64,000 nucleotides of DNA from positions 17,645,501 to 17,709,500 of the forward strand of contig JAYKKT010000061.1 of assembly GCA_036023115.1 (NCBI GenBank), read 5' to 3'. How positions within the stretch are numbered: the first letter of the stretch is position 1; every line of letters starts with the position of its first letter. The DNA is from Brasenia schreberi (Eukaryota; Streptophyta; Magnoliopsida; Nymphaeales; Cabombaceae). Below the pieces are notes generated by a model. The model had not been told where the DNA came from. It did not search any database and worked only from the letters and a program-made list of their open reading frames with translations. Below are positions 36,901-50,400 of this stretch, piece after piece. Made by a program: the position numbers and the translations under genes.

Positions 36901-39900
36901 AGGCAATCTGTGTCTTTGCTCAAATGGAGAAGGGGAAGGTGGTGCCAGACTCCGTCACGTTCATCAGTGTCGTGTGTGCTTATCTAAACACTGGTTTGGT
37001 GGAAGAAGGCTCCAGATATCTGCATCGCATGGTTGAGGAGTACAATATCAAGCCAACTATGGAACACTATGGTTACGTAGTGGATCTCTTGTGATGGGCA
37101 GGCAGATTGTTGAAGAAGAGAAAAAGAAGCTGCTAAAAAATATTGCAGCCAAAGAAGCTGCTGAAGATGACCAACCATGAAGGCTGAGTTGAAGTTTTTG
37201 TAGTCAAGAAGCTGCTGAAGAACAACCATGAAGGCTGATGAAGAATGTTGCGGCCAGTAAGGTTGCTGAAAAGCGGACAACCAAGAGGGCTAGAAAATCA
37301 AAAGAAAAAAATGAAGAAAGAATCGGTTTTTTGGCAAGTTTGGAGTTCGAAGTATCCCACTCCCAACTTTAGGGGGTGTTAGCTGTTTTTAGTGTCAGTT
37401 TTAGTATTTTTTATGTTTTAGGTATTATTGTAATTGCCCGTAGTACTAAGGGCTTTTTGGTCATTTTGTGTCTAACAACCCATTATATAAGGGCTGAACA
37501 TGATGTATTAGGGTTAAGAGAGTAAGATTAAGAAAGAGAGAGAAAGAGGAGGAGGCAACCTCCGTTGGGGTCCTCCTTCGATCTCCACATTTTCTCTTCG
37601 TCGTTTTTCTTGGGTGTATGTGATATTCGATCTTCCTTTGCGCTTTCATGTTTACCAACATGTATCGTACGATATGACTCGATTATTTCTTCTATACGAT
37701 ACAATGGGCTGTATCGTATACGATACGACGATAGGATAATATTGGCTGTTGCTACAAACCTCTCCTGGATTAGAGAGATACTAAAGGACATGGATATTGT
37801 TGGACAACAACTGGTCACCTTGTTTTGTGACAACAAAAGTGCCATGAACATCACCTCCAACAACACCTTTCATAAATGAACAAAGCATATTGAGATGAAT
37901 TGCCATTTTGTTCGTGAAGAAAGCTTAAAGAAAAAGATTGTGTTATGTCACCTTAGAAATGTAGTTAGTTGATTTCTTCACCAAATCCCTCTCAACTACT
38001 CGTTTTCATTTATTATTAGACAAACTTTCGGTACACACCGTAAGTTTGAGGGGGATGGTAAGAATATCTTGTAATCGGACCACTGGCCATTAAGGCCCGT
38101 GTATGGCTAGCTCTGACCACAGGCCACTAGGGCCCATGTATGGTTAAGTCGGATTTTGGCCTAAAGATAGCTGTTGGGGGCCTAATGGCTACTAGCCGTT
38201 GGGCATCCCCAACGACTATTGTCTCCAACGGCTAGCTTGTTGGCCAACCGTTGGAGGCCCTCTTCATTCTTACCTCTTTTCACTTCTTCCTCTCTTGTAA
38301 TAGCTGCTCTATAAATAGAACCTTATACAATCAATAAATATGTTGTGATTACAACCCTTTGATATTTGGTTTTGACTTGTGATATTGGCTTATTCTTGAC
38401 TTGAAATACCCTTTCTCGGGTATGTTTTTATTTGATTTGTTGGTTTGACACTTAATGATATATGATCGGGCTGCTTCCAAATACAAATATCGACAATTGT
38501 TTACAAAAGAGAGGCATAGAGACATCGTTAGGAGAAAGAGAGAAATGGGGCATTTATATGTAGTCAGGTCATGGATTCAGTTTTGGATCCAAACCCATTT
38601 TGTGTTAGGTATGAGGTGTTTGTTGGTCTTGGATCCAGACCTGGGACTATATCTGGATCTGATTTGATCTTGCTTGGTATTTAGATTGGAGTCAATCTAG
38701 GTGTTGAAAAGATTCTTATAAAATATTAAGTTGATTATCTTTTCGTATAGATTTAAAATCTATTTTGATTATCTTGGTGGATTATCTTATCCTTGGAATC
38801 ATAGAATCATGTTTGAGATTTTGAGTTATTTAAGGGCCTTGGCATTTGATTGATTTGGATGGTTTGAGATCAGCTTTAAAGCTTGTTTGGGTTCAAGTTT
38901 GTCTTTAAAACTCAAGTTTGAGCTTAGCCTTAAGGGCCAATGCTTCCTGTGGCTACATGTTTTCATGGCAAAGGATAATGTAAAGATTTATATTTGATTT
39001 TCTTTTGTAGTTGAATATAAAGCAGAGGTTTCCTGGTACCAAAACTTTTGGAAGCACCATATTCTCTTATGCGTGTATACATACACAGAGGTTCTTAGAG
39101 ACATGTTCTAGAAAATGGCTTTTCTCTTGTGAAACTGGCTTGCAATGAGATCAATACTCTTGATATCTATAACTGTAACTTTATTTAGTGCAGAACCGTA
39201 TTCATATGTTCCTGATTTTTGCAGTTTATAGGTACTCCTCACTGGATGGCTCCTGAGGTTATTCAAGAAAGCCGATATGATGGGAAGGTATCGCAAGAAG
39301 GAAATATACATAACTTGAGTTTAAATTATGTTGTTTCATATCTGCCTATCCATGGGAAGATGGTTCTTCTTTTTGGTTAACATGCTGCTTTGAGGTTTGT
39401 CTCTGGCTTGGACGTGCTGAAATTTTGTGTTTGTTTTGATGGTGTCTGACAATTGGAGGTTACCCTAGCTTATGTGGAAAATTTGTTTTGCATATGTGAA
39501 AATTTTCTTCCTTGTTTGATAGAACAGATGGTTGTCTTTTGATTTAATAGCTTTTACTTCTATCTCATACTTCATTTTGCAGGTTGATGTTTGGGCGCTT
39601 GGTGTATCTGCAATTGAAATGGCTGAGGTTTGGTGACTGAATGCTGTACCATTTTCTGAATTAATTTTTCAATGGACGATTTTCAATTTGGTTTTCCTTG
39701 CATACTTCTCATATCGCCTGTTCGCACGAGGCCTTCAAAATTAGACAAAGGTCCACTGACTGAAGGCCTATCTAAGCTCATCTTTTCTTGCATATGTCAG
39801 GGCCTTCCGCCACGATCAACTGTGCATCCAATGAGAGTGAGTACCTCAAGTTACCTTTTTGGCTTACCATATCATGTTGGTTTGGCTTTATAATGTATAT

Positions 39901-40353
39901 TTCCAATAATTCCATTGTGTTGTAAGTCTGTATTTAAGTAAGGGGGTTTATTGAATGAAGTCACTTTCATATGCATACAATATTACCTTTTTGATACGGT
40001 GTTCATTGTTAGCTGACTTCAGATTTTAACAAATAGCGCTGAGGTTATGCCCTCTTGTTAGCATTGCAAGGCTGCTCATGTTTTTCTACCTTGCATGCAT
40101 GTAGTATTTCTTAATTCATTGTTTAAAGAAAAGTTTGAAGCCTAATGTAATGAATTGCATGCAAACCTTAAAGTATTATTCGCACAAAGGTGTATGGTAG
40201 CAATGATTGGTTTTATAAGGTCCCCAGCTCCTCGCCATCATCATCAGACTCATCACCATCATCATCATTATCGACGTTGTCTCATTATCATTATTACCAT
40301 TTTTGCATACAACGAGAAGATGCTACACTACTTATCCTTTGTTTCCCTTATGC

Positions 40354-40388
<35 letters not shown>

Positions 40389-41385
40389 AGCCTTTTCCCA
40401 TACTAGATGGGGTCGGCTACATGAATTCTTTGTTTCACTTATGCATTTAATTAATTGCCATGTGTCGTCTAACATCTACTTATCTCCATATTTACCATTT
40501 ATTGAACGTATAATTCCCTTGTCTATTTGTTGTTGTGACAGTTGTCATAATCTTCACCATCTTTGTTCTAATGGAACTTCGTGATGTTGTTTTTCTTCAC
40601 TTGAACTTCAATAGTCAATAACTATAGATTATCTCCACCTTCTTTTTTCTATCATTTTCACTGTCCAGAATCTCTTCCTTCTATTGTTATCACCCCTCTT
40701 TGATAAATTGAGAGTAGTATCAACGTTGTACTGGCGCAACTTCTTTACAATGGCTGATAAGAGATTGGAGCCGTTTACTCAAAAGATACCAGAAACAGAG
40801 AAAAAGTGAACAAATTTTGACATCTCTCTCTGTCTTTCCATAGCATCCACCACAGACACGCAAAGTCACAGACACACACATGTATATATGTGTGTAGCAA
40901 CATTACATGCCAGTCTATCCAAAGAAATCTCTAGAAATGGATGGTTGAGATTTTTATTCAAAAAGAAAAAGACTGCTTTTTAATTAGGTACATTTGTAAA
41001 AGTACAAGTGTACATTTTGCTTTTAAAATTCAAATATCAACCATCTATCTTTCAAATTGGATTGTGGAGATTTGTTTGGACATGTTAGCATATAAAGTTG
41101 CTAGCATATACCAAGCTTCCTCTCTCTCTCTCTCTCAGTTTAAACTTAAGGAAAGTTGATATGCTATAGATAAAATAACTAATTTCATTTAATTATATGT
41201 TTTCTAGTTTATGTTGTCTATATTTTAATCCATGATTGTAAAATATGTTGCGTTACTTGCGTATATCTTTCTTGTACTTTTTAGAAAGACATTTTGTTTT
41301 GATTGTTTTTTATGGTATATTTTGTTTTCATTGTTGTAATAGTGGTGTGCACTAAACTCCTGGTATTGTCTTATTGAGGACTAGG

Positions 41386-41423
<38 letters not shown>

Positions 41424-44400
41424 TGTATGTAAGTATATTCAAACATACATATGTATATGTATATGTATATATAAAGCTTAGCAACATTGAATTGGTGGAA
41501 CTTTTTAAGTTCGTCTGAGATACTCTGAAAAGTAGGGCTATTCTTAGAAACAGGTCATTACTATGATTACTACTTTCTGTATTGATGATTGCAATGGCTT
41601 CATGCAAAGCAGCGAAAGTACTTACAAACTTTTTGTTTCCTATAAAGGAATTGATCAGTTTATACTTCAAGAGATATGGTGTGTTTTCAATAATATCTTA
41701 CTTTTTCAGAGTATTTTATTGGTTTTATTGATGAGTTTGTTTCCTGAACAGTATAACAACTAAGTATAATTTTGGTAATGATTGCCTTCTTTTTGCTGCT
41801 TTTAGGCCATTGGTACCTTTGCCAACTCTTTCCCTGTTTCGTGTCCTTATTGTCGTCACCTTAGCCAGCCTTATTGTTTAGCCACATTGTTGGAATCGAT
41901 TGGAAGGTGGGAATATTTTAATTTGTTCTTTCCAATTTTTCGGCCTTAAATCCACTTGATGACAGTGGGAGGTCAGTCTTATATGGGAGCAGCTTCTATG
42001 ACCATCCAAGAACTGGAAGTAAGAGTTGGATTAGTGTTGTTAGACGCGTATTGTATCGTGTATCGTTTTGGTCCACGATACGGGCATAGCGTATAGTACT
42101 TTAATATTAAAAAATTAATAAAAATCTAAAAAAATAAGGAAAAATTTGATAATTACAAAGAATTCATATAATGCAAAGTTTAGTACATATTCATTATTCA
42201 CCATTCAACAATTGGAAAAAAATTACATATTTTGAAGCAAAAAATTAAATACATTTACATTTACATATTGTAATCAGGATCATCAACTAAATAATCTTCA
42301 TCTTCTCCTTGCTGAAGATCCTCACCACCTTCTGCTTCAAAATCAAAATCTTCATCTCCTTGATAATGGTGTTGCACTCCTTCTAAATTAATCTATGCAA
42401 TATCTTCTTCAGTTAAGAGGGCATTTTCTTCATTATCTTTCATAATCCAGTCTTCCAATATATTAACATTATCCAAACTTATTGGATCAAATTGGATTTC
42501 TTCTCTATTTACCTTTTTTAATTGCCTATAAGAAATAAAGATAGTAATTAGTAAATAACATTAACAATTGAAGTCAAATAATATATTAAATTGAATCTTT
42601 AAGTACTAACTAATACAAGATTACCTTTCGCGAAGCCGCATGTTACATCAGATTAAAACTAAGTCATTGAGCCGCTTATGTTCCAACCTGTTGCACTTTT
42701 TTTATATGGATGGGTTCAAAAACACTCCAATTCATTTCACAACCCGTTGCACTAAAGGTTTGACTCAGAATTCTTACCGCAAAATCTCTAAGGTTCGGGC
42801 AATCACTTCCAAACCTATTCCACCAAACATACGTAGAAAAAGATAAACATTAGGGACGTAATCCACAATAATATAAGATTTAAGAAACTTAAATACGAAG
42901 ATAAACAATTTACCTGGGCGCATATTAGTGCGGTTGCGAATTGCTACTGGCAAACCCATTAAGTGAAGAGCATTATCATAGATCTTTATCTCTCGATGTA
43001 TAGTATCTGATCTACTCTCATGGGGGACTAATCTGTCCATACAATCAATGATGCCTCGATTAATTTCACCGTTCCTTTTGAAGCTTGTTGAGTACCTCAA
43101 TGCTGGGTTTAGATAATATGCTATTGCATGAATAGGCTGATGCAATTGTTTGTTCCATCTATTATCTATAATTTTTCACACGGATATATAATTTCTCTTA
43201 TTCCATTAAAATTATTTCTAATGGCATCTTTTGCCCTATCCATGGCTTCATAAAGGTAGCCCATAGATGGTTTCTCTTCGCTATCAGCCAATCTCAAAAC
43301 CTTCACTAAAGGACATGTAATCCTCGACATCCTAACCCATTTATTCCAAAATGTACTCTTGAAGACTGTATCTAAAATCTCATTCAACTTTCTATTTCTT
43401 CTATTTTGAGACAACTATGCAAATTGTTGTCACTCATCTAAGGAGAACATTTTCTAGGCTTACTTCTGTCTAATAATACACTATAGTCTATACATATAAG
43501 AAATTAGTTACAAACCGAGTTGCAGCTATACGAAGAAGCTCTGCACCATCTATATATCTCCTTATCATACACAATACAAAGGCATGGTTGAAGATAAATT
43601 TGGTGATATCTTGGTAGCACTCAGTTGCTACCTTTATCTCATCCATCTCACCAATATCCTCAAGTATGAGATCTAAACAATGAGTTGTGCATGATATCTA
43701 ATAGAAAGTCCCATAAGTATCTGCTAACTCCTTCCTAATTGCTTTATAATTAGCTGCATTATCTATAATGAATTGGAATACATTCTCTAGCCCAACCTCG
43801 CATATCACCTTATCAAACTCTTGCCTTAGGATCACTGCAGTGTGTCTCTCCTCTGACATGTTTAGAGATCTAAAAAAACATAAGTCATTTAGGACAATAG
43901 ATAAGAAAGTTTAATAAGGTCCTTCCTCGCCTATCTGTCCATCCGTCTGCCATGATAGTGTATCCCGGTATTGTCTGACGCATATCATATCGTGTATCGT
44001 TGGGCTCCACGATACGGGCGTATCGTATCGTACTTTAATATTAAAATAATACAAAAATTAATTAAAAATTAGTAAAAATCCAAAAAAAAAAAATTTCAGT
44101 AAAATTTCAGGAAAAATCTGGTAATTGCTTTAAATTCATATAATGTAAGTTTAGTGCAGATTGAGCATTCAACATTGAATAATTGCATCTAAATTTACAT
44201 ATTTTGAATCCAAAAAATGAAATACAGACAATTACATTTTACAAATTATAATCAGGATCATCAACTAAATAATCTTCATCTTCTCCTTGTTGCAGATCCT
44301 CCTCATCATCATCAGCGACACCTTCTTCTTAAAAATCAAATTCTTCATCTCCTTGATGTTGTTGCGTTCCTTCCAAATTAATCCACACAATGTCTTCTTC

Positions 44401-47400
44401 AGTTAGGAGGGCATTTTCTTTAAAATGAAAATTGTTTGCTACATAAAATGGAATGCATGCATCATAAAACCATCTCCCCACTGTAAGGTCTGCTTGATCA
44501 TGCAGTTGTTTTGAAACCATAGTAGCACGAATTCCAGGTTGAGCGCCAGGTGTAGTGGAAGGAGGAAAAAATGAATGTATGCTAGAAGAAGCTCTTCTTC
44601 TACTCCTTCCTGAACTTCCTTTTCTACCACCTCCAAAGTCTTCAGCTGCAACCCTCTTTCCTCTAGTAGGTGCTCGTGAACTGCTACTACCAATCTCTGT
44701 TCTAGCATCTTAAGGCAAACTATCAGTGAATCCAAATCCAGTAGCAGTAGCATCATCAGCTTCTTCATACATCTGAAAATCATCCTTTTGTTGTCTCTGT
44801 TCTTGTATGTTCTGAATCATCTGCAGGCATTGCCATTTAATACCTTCTGGCAAACTTCTAACTCTGCCTGTGCATGGAGCAACTTCTTTCCATGTCCCTC
44901 CTAGATGGTGTTTCAACCTTGAAATTCTACCACTAACTACCTTTTCACAAAATAAGTATATGATCTTTAACCTGAAACCCTCAACTGGTATACCCCATTG
45001 CCATGCCGGATCATCAAACATAGAATGGGAGTCTCTAGACTATCTACCACCCCTTCCTGCCATCTCAATGGAGTACTTTAATTCAAACAAAAACCTGAAA
45101 AATAAAAGCACTTCGTAAATCCCCCAATCTTCAAATAACACTCAAATGGAGTGTCTCCCACTTGATGAATGCAATAAAAATCGTATACACACACTTAATA
45201 ACTTCATATTTTGTCATTAAAAAAAATGAAATAACACAAAAAAACAACAAATATAAAGGAAAAAAATAGAAAAAACATAAAAAATATACCTAAATCCGAG
45301 TTTAGAGGCTTGCACGGACATCGTAGGGCACGATTTTGGAGCTTTAAACACCAAGGAGGCGAAAATCGACTCTTAGGGAGCTTGGAGAACTCAAAAGGAG
45401 AGAGGAAACCCGCAAAAAATCGCGGGTTTCGTTCAGCCGGGGACCTTTTATAAGCGTCTCAGGGTGTATCGCCTGTATCGTGCGATACGGTGCGATAACT
45501 TCGTTATAACGATACACCCTAGTATATCGTATCATACGATACGGTGCGATACAGATAACACTGGTGTATCTTGTCTCCTTCCATCTGTTTCATTTCATGA
45601 CTCTCTCAAAGTCGAACAATATTCTTACACTTCAATGACGATCTTATCTAATAACTTTCCTCTCAACTTCTGATAAGAGAGGATCATGTATCTTAGACCA
45701 ATATTAGCAATTGCATATGTATTGCTTGAAAATAAATCTATTTGCAGCATTAAATGGAATGCATGCATCATAAAACCATCTGCCCACTACAAGGTATGCC
45801 TGATCATGAAGTTGTTCTGAAGCCATAGTAGCACGAATTCCAGGTTGAGCACCAACTGTAGTGGTAGGAGGAAAAAATGAATGTATGCTAGAAGCAATTC
45901 TTCCTCTACTCCTTCCAGCTTCCTCTTCTACCACTTCCACTTGCATAATCGTCAGCAACCCTCTTTCTCATGTTTGGTGGTCGAGAACTACTACCCATCT
46001 CTGTTCTAGTATCTAAAGGAATACTATCAGTCAATCCAATAGCATCATCATCATCTTTCTCAATTGCTGTACCTCACTGCCATGTCAGATTATCAGACCG
46101 AGATTGGGAGTCTCCAACACCCCTTTCTGCCATATCAATTGAGCACTTCAATTCAATAAAAAACTTGAAAATAAAAGCACTTCATAAATCTCCAATCTTC
46201 ATATAACACTCAAATAGAGTGTCTCCCACTTCATGAATGCAATAAAAATCATATCCACGCACTTAATAACTTCATATTTTGTCATTCGAAAAAAGAAAAA
46301 CGCAAATAACACCAAAAAACAACAAATACAAAGAAAATTTTTTCGAAAAATACTCAAAATATATCACAATCCGAGTTAGGAGGCTTGCATTGATGCTGTA
46401 GAGCGCTTTTTTGGGAGCCTTGAATATGAAGGAGGGGGAAACAGTCGGAAGAAGGCTTGAGCAACAGTGAACAAACCTCAAAAACTAGCAAAAATGCGGG
46501 TTTCTGTTCTGCCAGGGACCCTTTATACGAGTCCCTGGGTCTCGTATCGTGCGATACGACTAACACTGCTTGGGATAGGTACTATAAGTGAAGATGAATG
46601 TGATAACTATAGGATAAGCTAATGAAAGAATGCTCATAATCATATTTGGCAACTGTAATGATACTATGAACTTAAGTAATGCTGTTGAAATGTTGCTTTG
46701 AATTTTTTAATATGTTTTCCTGTAATGTCAATTGTCATGAAAGCACCGTTAAAAAGGATAATTCCAAATAGAAGCCTGAATTGGGCAATTCCTGTGGTTA
46801 TCCTGTCAAGTTATACCTTTTGTTGATAGTTTTTGGTGTAGCGACTGTAGAGCATTTGAGATGAATTAGAAGCCTCATCCTATTTTTCCTCCTATACTGA
46901 TATTGTCTACTAACACGCAACTTGAAGCATCTGTTAATTGTTTTGAAATAGTGCTTTTATTGTCTTGGTCATGAGGCTGGCTATTTCAGATGGAATCGGT
47001 TTCCTTCTGGTTGTAAAAGAACAAATACAAGAACTTAAAGTTCCAAAAGAGTTCATGGTGGCAAGCCTTTCCAGTTTCTGATGTAATGTAGATTAAGTCG
47101 TTTCTTTTTTTCTCAAGACTAGTGGTGGTCCAATTATACTGAGATGTTGATAGTTCTTATTTCAGCATCTATTGGGGCCTGCTAATCTCTTTTCATTGTC
47201 GAAGGGCAATTCTTCATCACAATTTGAGACTAGAATTTCTTTCTCCATGTGCTTTTACTGCATGTAGGCATTGTTATTGCTGTCATGATCTTAATCCTCC
47301 ATATTATTCACATGTTAAATGATGAAATATGGCACAGGTTAGTGAGATACATGGTTTACGAGCAGTCCGGAGACTTTCTGTATTCTTGCATCCGTTGCAA

Positions 47401-50400
47401 ACCTTATAATCTATGTTTTAGAACCCATCCCATCTTTTCAGTTTCACATTCTTTTCCTTGTTGATTTATATTTTCTTTAAAGTACAGTTAGATATCTGCT
47501 CTGGTGAAGCTGATCGATTCCATGTTCCCAGTTTTCTGCTGCATCTTTTAACATTGCTCTTCATGTAGGTACTGTTTATGATATCAATTGAACCTGCTCC
47601 TATGCTTGAAGACAAAGAAAAATGGTACGTTTCACAAATATTTTGTCCACAAAGGCTTAATCATCAATAATCAACACAATTCTTCTGATATCTGCTAAAG
47701 CACTTGGAGGCCTTTGCCCATAAAATAGTTTTACTTGTTTAAAAAGTAAAAGTTGTTTTGTTGGTAACAGATGTATCATGGTTCTTTCTTCTGGAAGAAT
47801 TCATTTTGCTGATTTGCTTTGCAACTTGTAGTAGTTTGATCAATAAGTTTGGTTCAGTTATTGGTTGTTTATACTATGCTTATGGGTTCCCTTTTGTGTC
47901 TTATCAATGTGATGGGACAAAATGGATATGTTACTCATGTATGTTATGCGGTGTTGTCTGACGTGTATCGTATCGCGTATCACTGGGCTCCACGATACGG
48001 GCGTATTGTATCGTAGCGTATCGTATCATACTTTAATATTAAAAAAATAGGAAAATATTTAAAAAATTAGGAAAATTAGTAAAAATCAGAAATAAATCAT
48101 AAAAAATTAGAAAAATTAGGAAAAATCTGATAATTGCTTTGAATTCATATAATGCAAAGTTTAGTACACATTGAGCATTCAACATTAAACAATTGCATCT
48201 AAATTTACATATTTTGAAGCAAAAAATGAAATACATTTACATTTTACATATTGTAAATTTGTATTAGGATCATTAACTAAATAATTTTCATCTTCTCCTT
48301 GATGAAGATTCAAAGTTTCTCATCACCTTTTGCTTCAAAATCAAAATCTTCTTCTCCTTCATGATGTTGCACTCCTTTCAAATTAATCCATGCAATGTCT
48401 TCTTCGATTAGGAGTACATTTTCTTCATTATCTTCCATAATCCACTCATCTAATATATCAAAATTAACAAACTGCTATCTTTGTACATGTAGTTGTCATA
48501 TTTGGTAATTTTCATATGTGAGCAAAACGATGAGCTCCATTTCTTTGATTATTGAGTCTATGACACCTCAGTGATGCGATATTATTACTTGATGATATCC
48601 CCTTTTTCTCTTACTGGAGACTAGCTTTTTAACTAATGCTTGAGCTCTATTTCTCACTTCAATGACTGAGTTAAGCCTCACACACGTTGATCATGTTCAA
48701 CTCAATGGAAGTCATGTAAGGTGAACCCTAAAATAGTGAAGTTGTGAAATGCCCACTCAATGAACCGAGACAACCAAATTGTTCTTCATTGTTTGCGATT
48801 TCATGAAATTAGAAACTGATAGCAGAAATATACCTAAAACTTGGCAACAGAAAGGGAAATGCTTTTGTCACAAATTTTATTTGTTTATAAATTATTCTTA
48901 TTCAATAAATGAAATTATAAACCTGAATTTAGATGTTACATACACAACTTACAATTCCAAACAAGCATATCGGAGGATGCCTTAGAGAGAAGTGAAGAGA
49001 GGCCAGAAACCTGCAAAAAACAATTGAAAAAAAAAATGTTGAAAAAAATTTGAATTTTTTTGGGGCGTATCATACGATACGTGCGATACGGTATCGTATC
49101 GTACGATACGACACGATAACTTGTATCATATGATAAAGGTTACCGTATCGTGGCTTCCCACGATACGATACGGATAACAATGATGTTACGTGAGTTTGCA
49201 ACTTTTGTTGAAAAAGAGGGTCTGATGCATATCTATTCTTTTGATGAAAAATATTTTTTTTAACATTGGTGGTAGATTTCTCTCTAGATACTTCTAAATC
49301 GTTAAAAAATACTAAGCTACTGAAACAAAAAGGAAGGTTATACAGCTTGTTGACCATGTACCACATTCAGAACATTTGGATAATCAGCAAAAGAATGTAT
49401 ATGACAGGAATGATGTTAGGGTCCATTCAATCATCAAGACCAGATGTTGTAAAGCAGTGAAATAAACAACTTTTCCTAAGTGCAAGCCTAAGTCCTGTTG
49501 ATAACACATCATGTCCATGTTGTGAATATCATATATGGACCTTGTTTCATACAGGGTACCAAGAGACAAATATTGTCCGCCTTATTTATTTTATTAAATG
49601 AAGAAGTTAGCACTGAAAAATAGAAAATCTAAAAATATTAGAAGGTGCATGCAGCAGCCTATTTGACTATTCAATGAAATGAAGTTTCAAACCTTTCATA
49701 ATTGGTCAGATGAACTTCTGTTGAACCCTATTGATCTGACTATAACCCAAGCTTCAGCTGTAGAAACTAGAAAGTATGTCAAAAGTTTCTTTTACAAATC
49801 TGAATCAGTTGAGATACAAGTTACAACAATGTCACTATCTTTATCTTGGATATTTATACAGTTTCAAAGTGGAACTACTGATCATTCTCTTATCACTGCA
49901 TGGTGAAATTATGTGATTGTGTTTGCCAAGTTCAAACAGATTCAGATACCTTCGACATGCGTTATTACACTCAATAAGGTTACCTTTTCTTAGTGCGCAT
50001 AGTTGACTGCACATTTCTTGCCCATCAATGATTCTTGGTTTCAGATTTGTGTAATGGTCTAAATGCAAAGTTTGTCTTTTGATCTTTCTTTTTCTATGGA
50101 TCTATATATAGGTCTTTAGTCTTTCATGATTTTGTTGCGAAATGCCTCACAAAGGAGCCTCGTGCACGACCCACTGCTGTGGAGATGCTAAAGGTAAAAT
50201 CCTGAAATATCCATTTGTTTGAAACTCATCATGGTAAGTGTGGTTATGCCTGTTGCTAAGCATACTGTCCGGTTTAGTTGGTGCTATTTATGCCACTATG
50301 TAGTTGGCTTCACAATTTGTTCTCATGTGGAAATCCTTCATGTATCACACAAGCTGGGCCTAAGTTTATGATAGTTTCATGGAGGTGTCATATTTGAAGC

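Larger units (their letters stand above)
35536..37660 (+). mobile_element. Small LTR retroelement carrying fragments of two host genes
   Basis: Two ~284-bp direct LTRs, about 35536-35818 and 37377-37660, share the blocks ttttaggtattattgtaatt and gatgtattagggttaagaga. A primer-binding site complementary to initiator tRNA-Met (tggtatcagagccg) lies at 35819-35832, and a purine tract (tttaggggg) precedes the 3' LTR. The ~1.5-kb interior has no gag or pol. It holds a PRP6/STA1-like fragment and a PPR fragment. The element inserted into the terminal region of hAT copy B. The exact 5' edge is uncertain and no clear target duplication was found. Confidence 0.85.
33753..37744 (-). mobile_element. hAT element, copy B, inside copia and split by an LTR element
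   Basis: Terminal tagtgttgtttgatgtgta...gtatcg at the left and ggataatattg at the right, flanked by gctattgc / gctgttgc (33745-33752 and 37745-37752; 7 of 8 match). hAT sequence is 33753-35535 and 37661-37744. The minus strand carries shortened, broken transposase segments ([29 protein letters not shown] at 34513-34728) plus the acidic tail. Large internal deletions are evident compared with copy A. Confidence 0.85.
29557..38505 (+). mobile_element. Ty1/copia element with both LTRs, carrying nested insertions
   Basis: A 5-bp duplication AAAGA (29552-29556 and 38506-38510) brackets the 5' LTR (29557-29934) and the 3' LTR (38056-38505). Internal pol runs 30060-33752 and resumes at 37753-38045. 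A hAT element lies between these two parts, and a small LTR element lies inside that. Once the insertions are removed, the RNase H frame continues as [16 protein letters not shown], which confirms the join. Confidence 0.93.

Noticed and set aside
36425..37094. A functional PPR gene
   Set aside because: The frame is broken several times, has no organelle targeting sequence and no complete repeat set, and lies between LTRs. It is treated as a captured fragment.
40303..40406. Poly-Gln/Asn/Thr open frames
   Set aside because: They are translations of the (CAA)n tail of an RTE insertion with its own target duplication.
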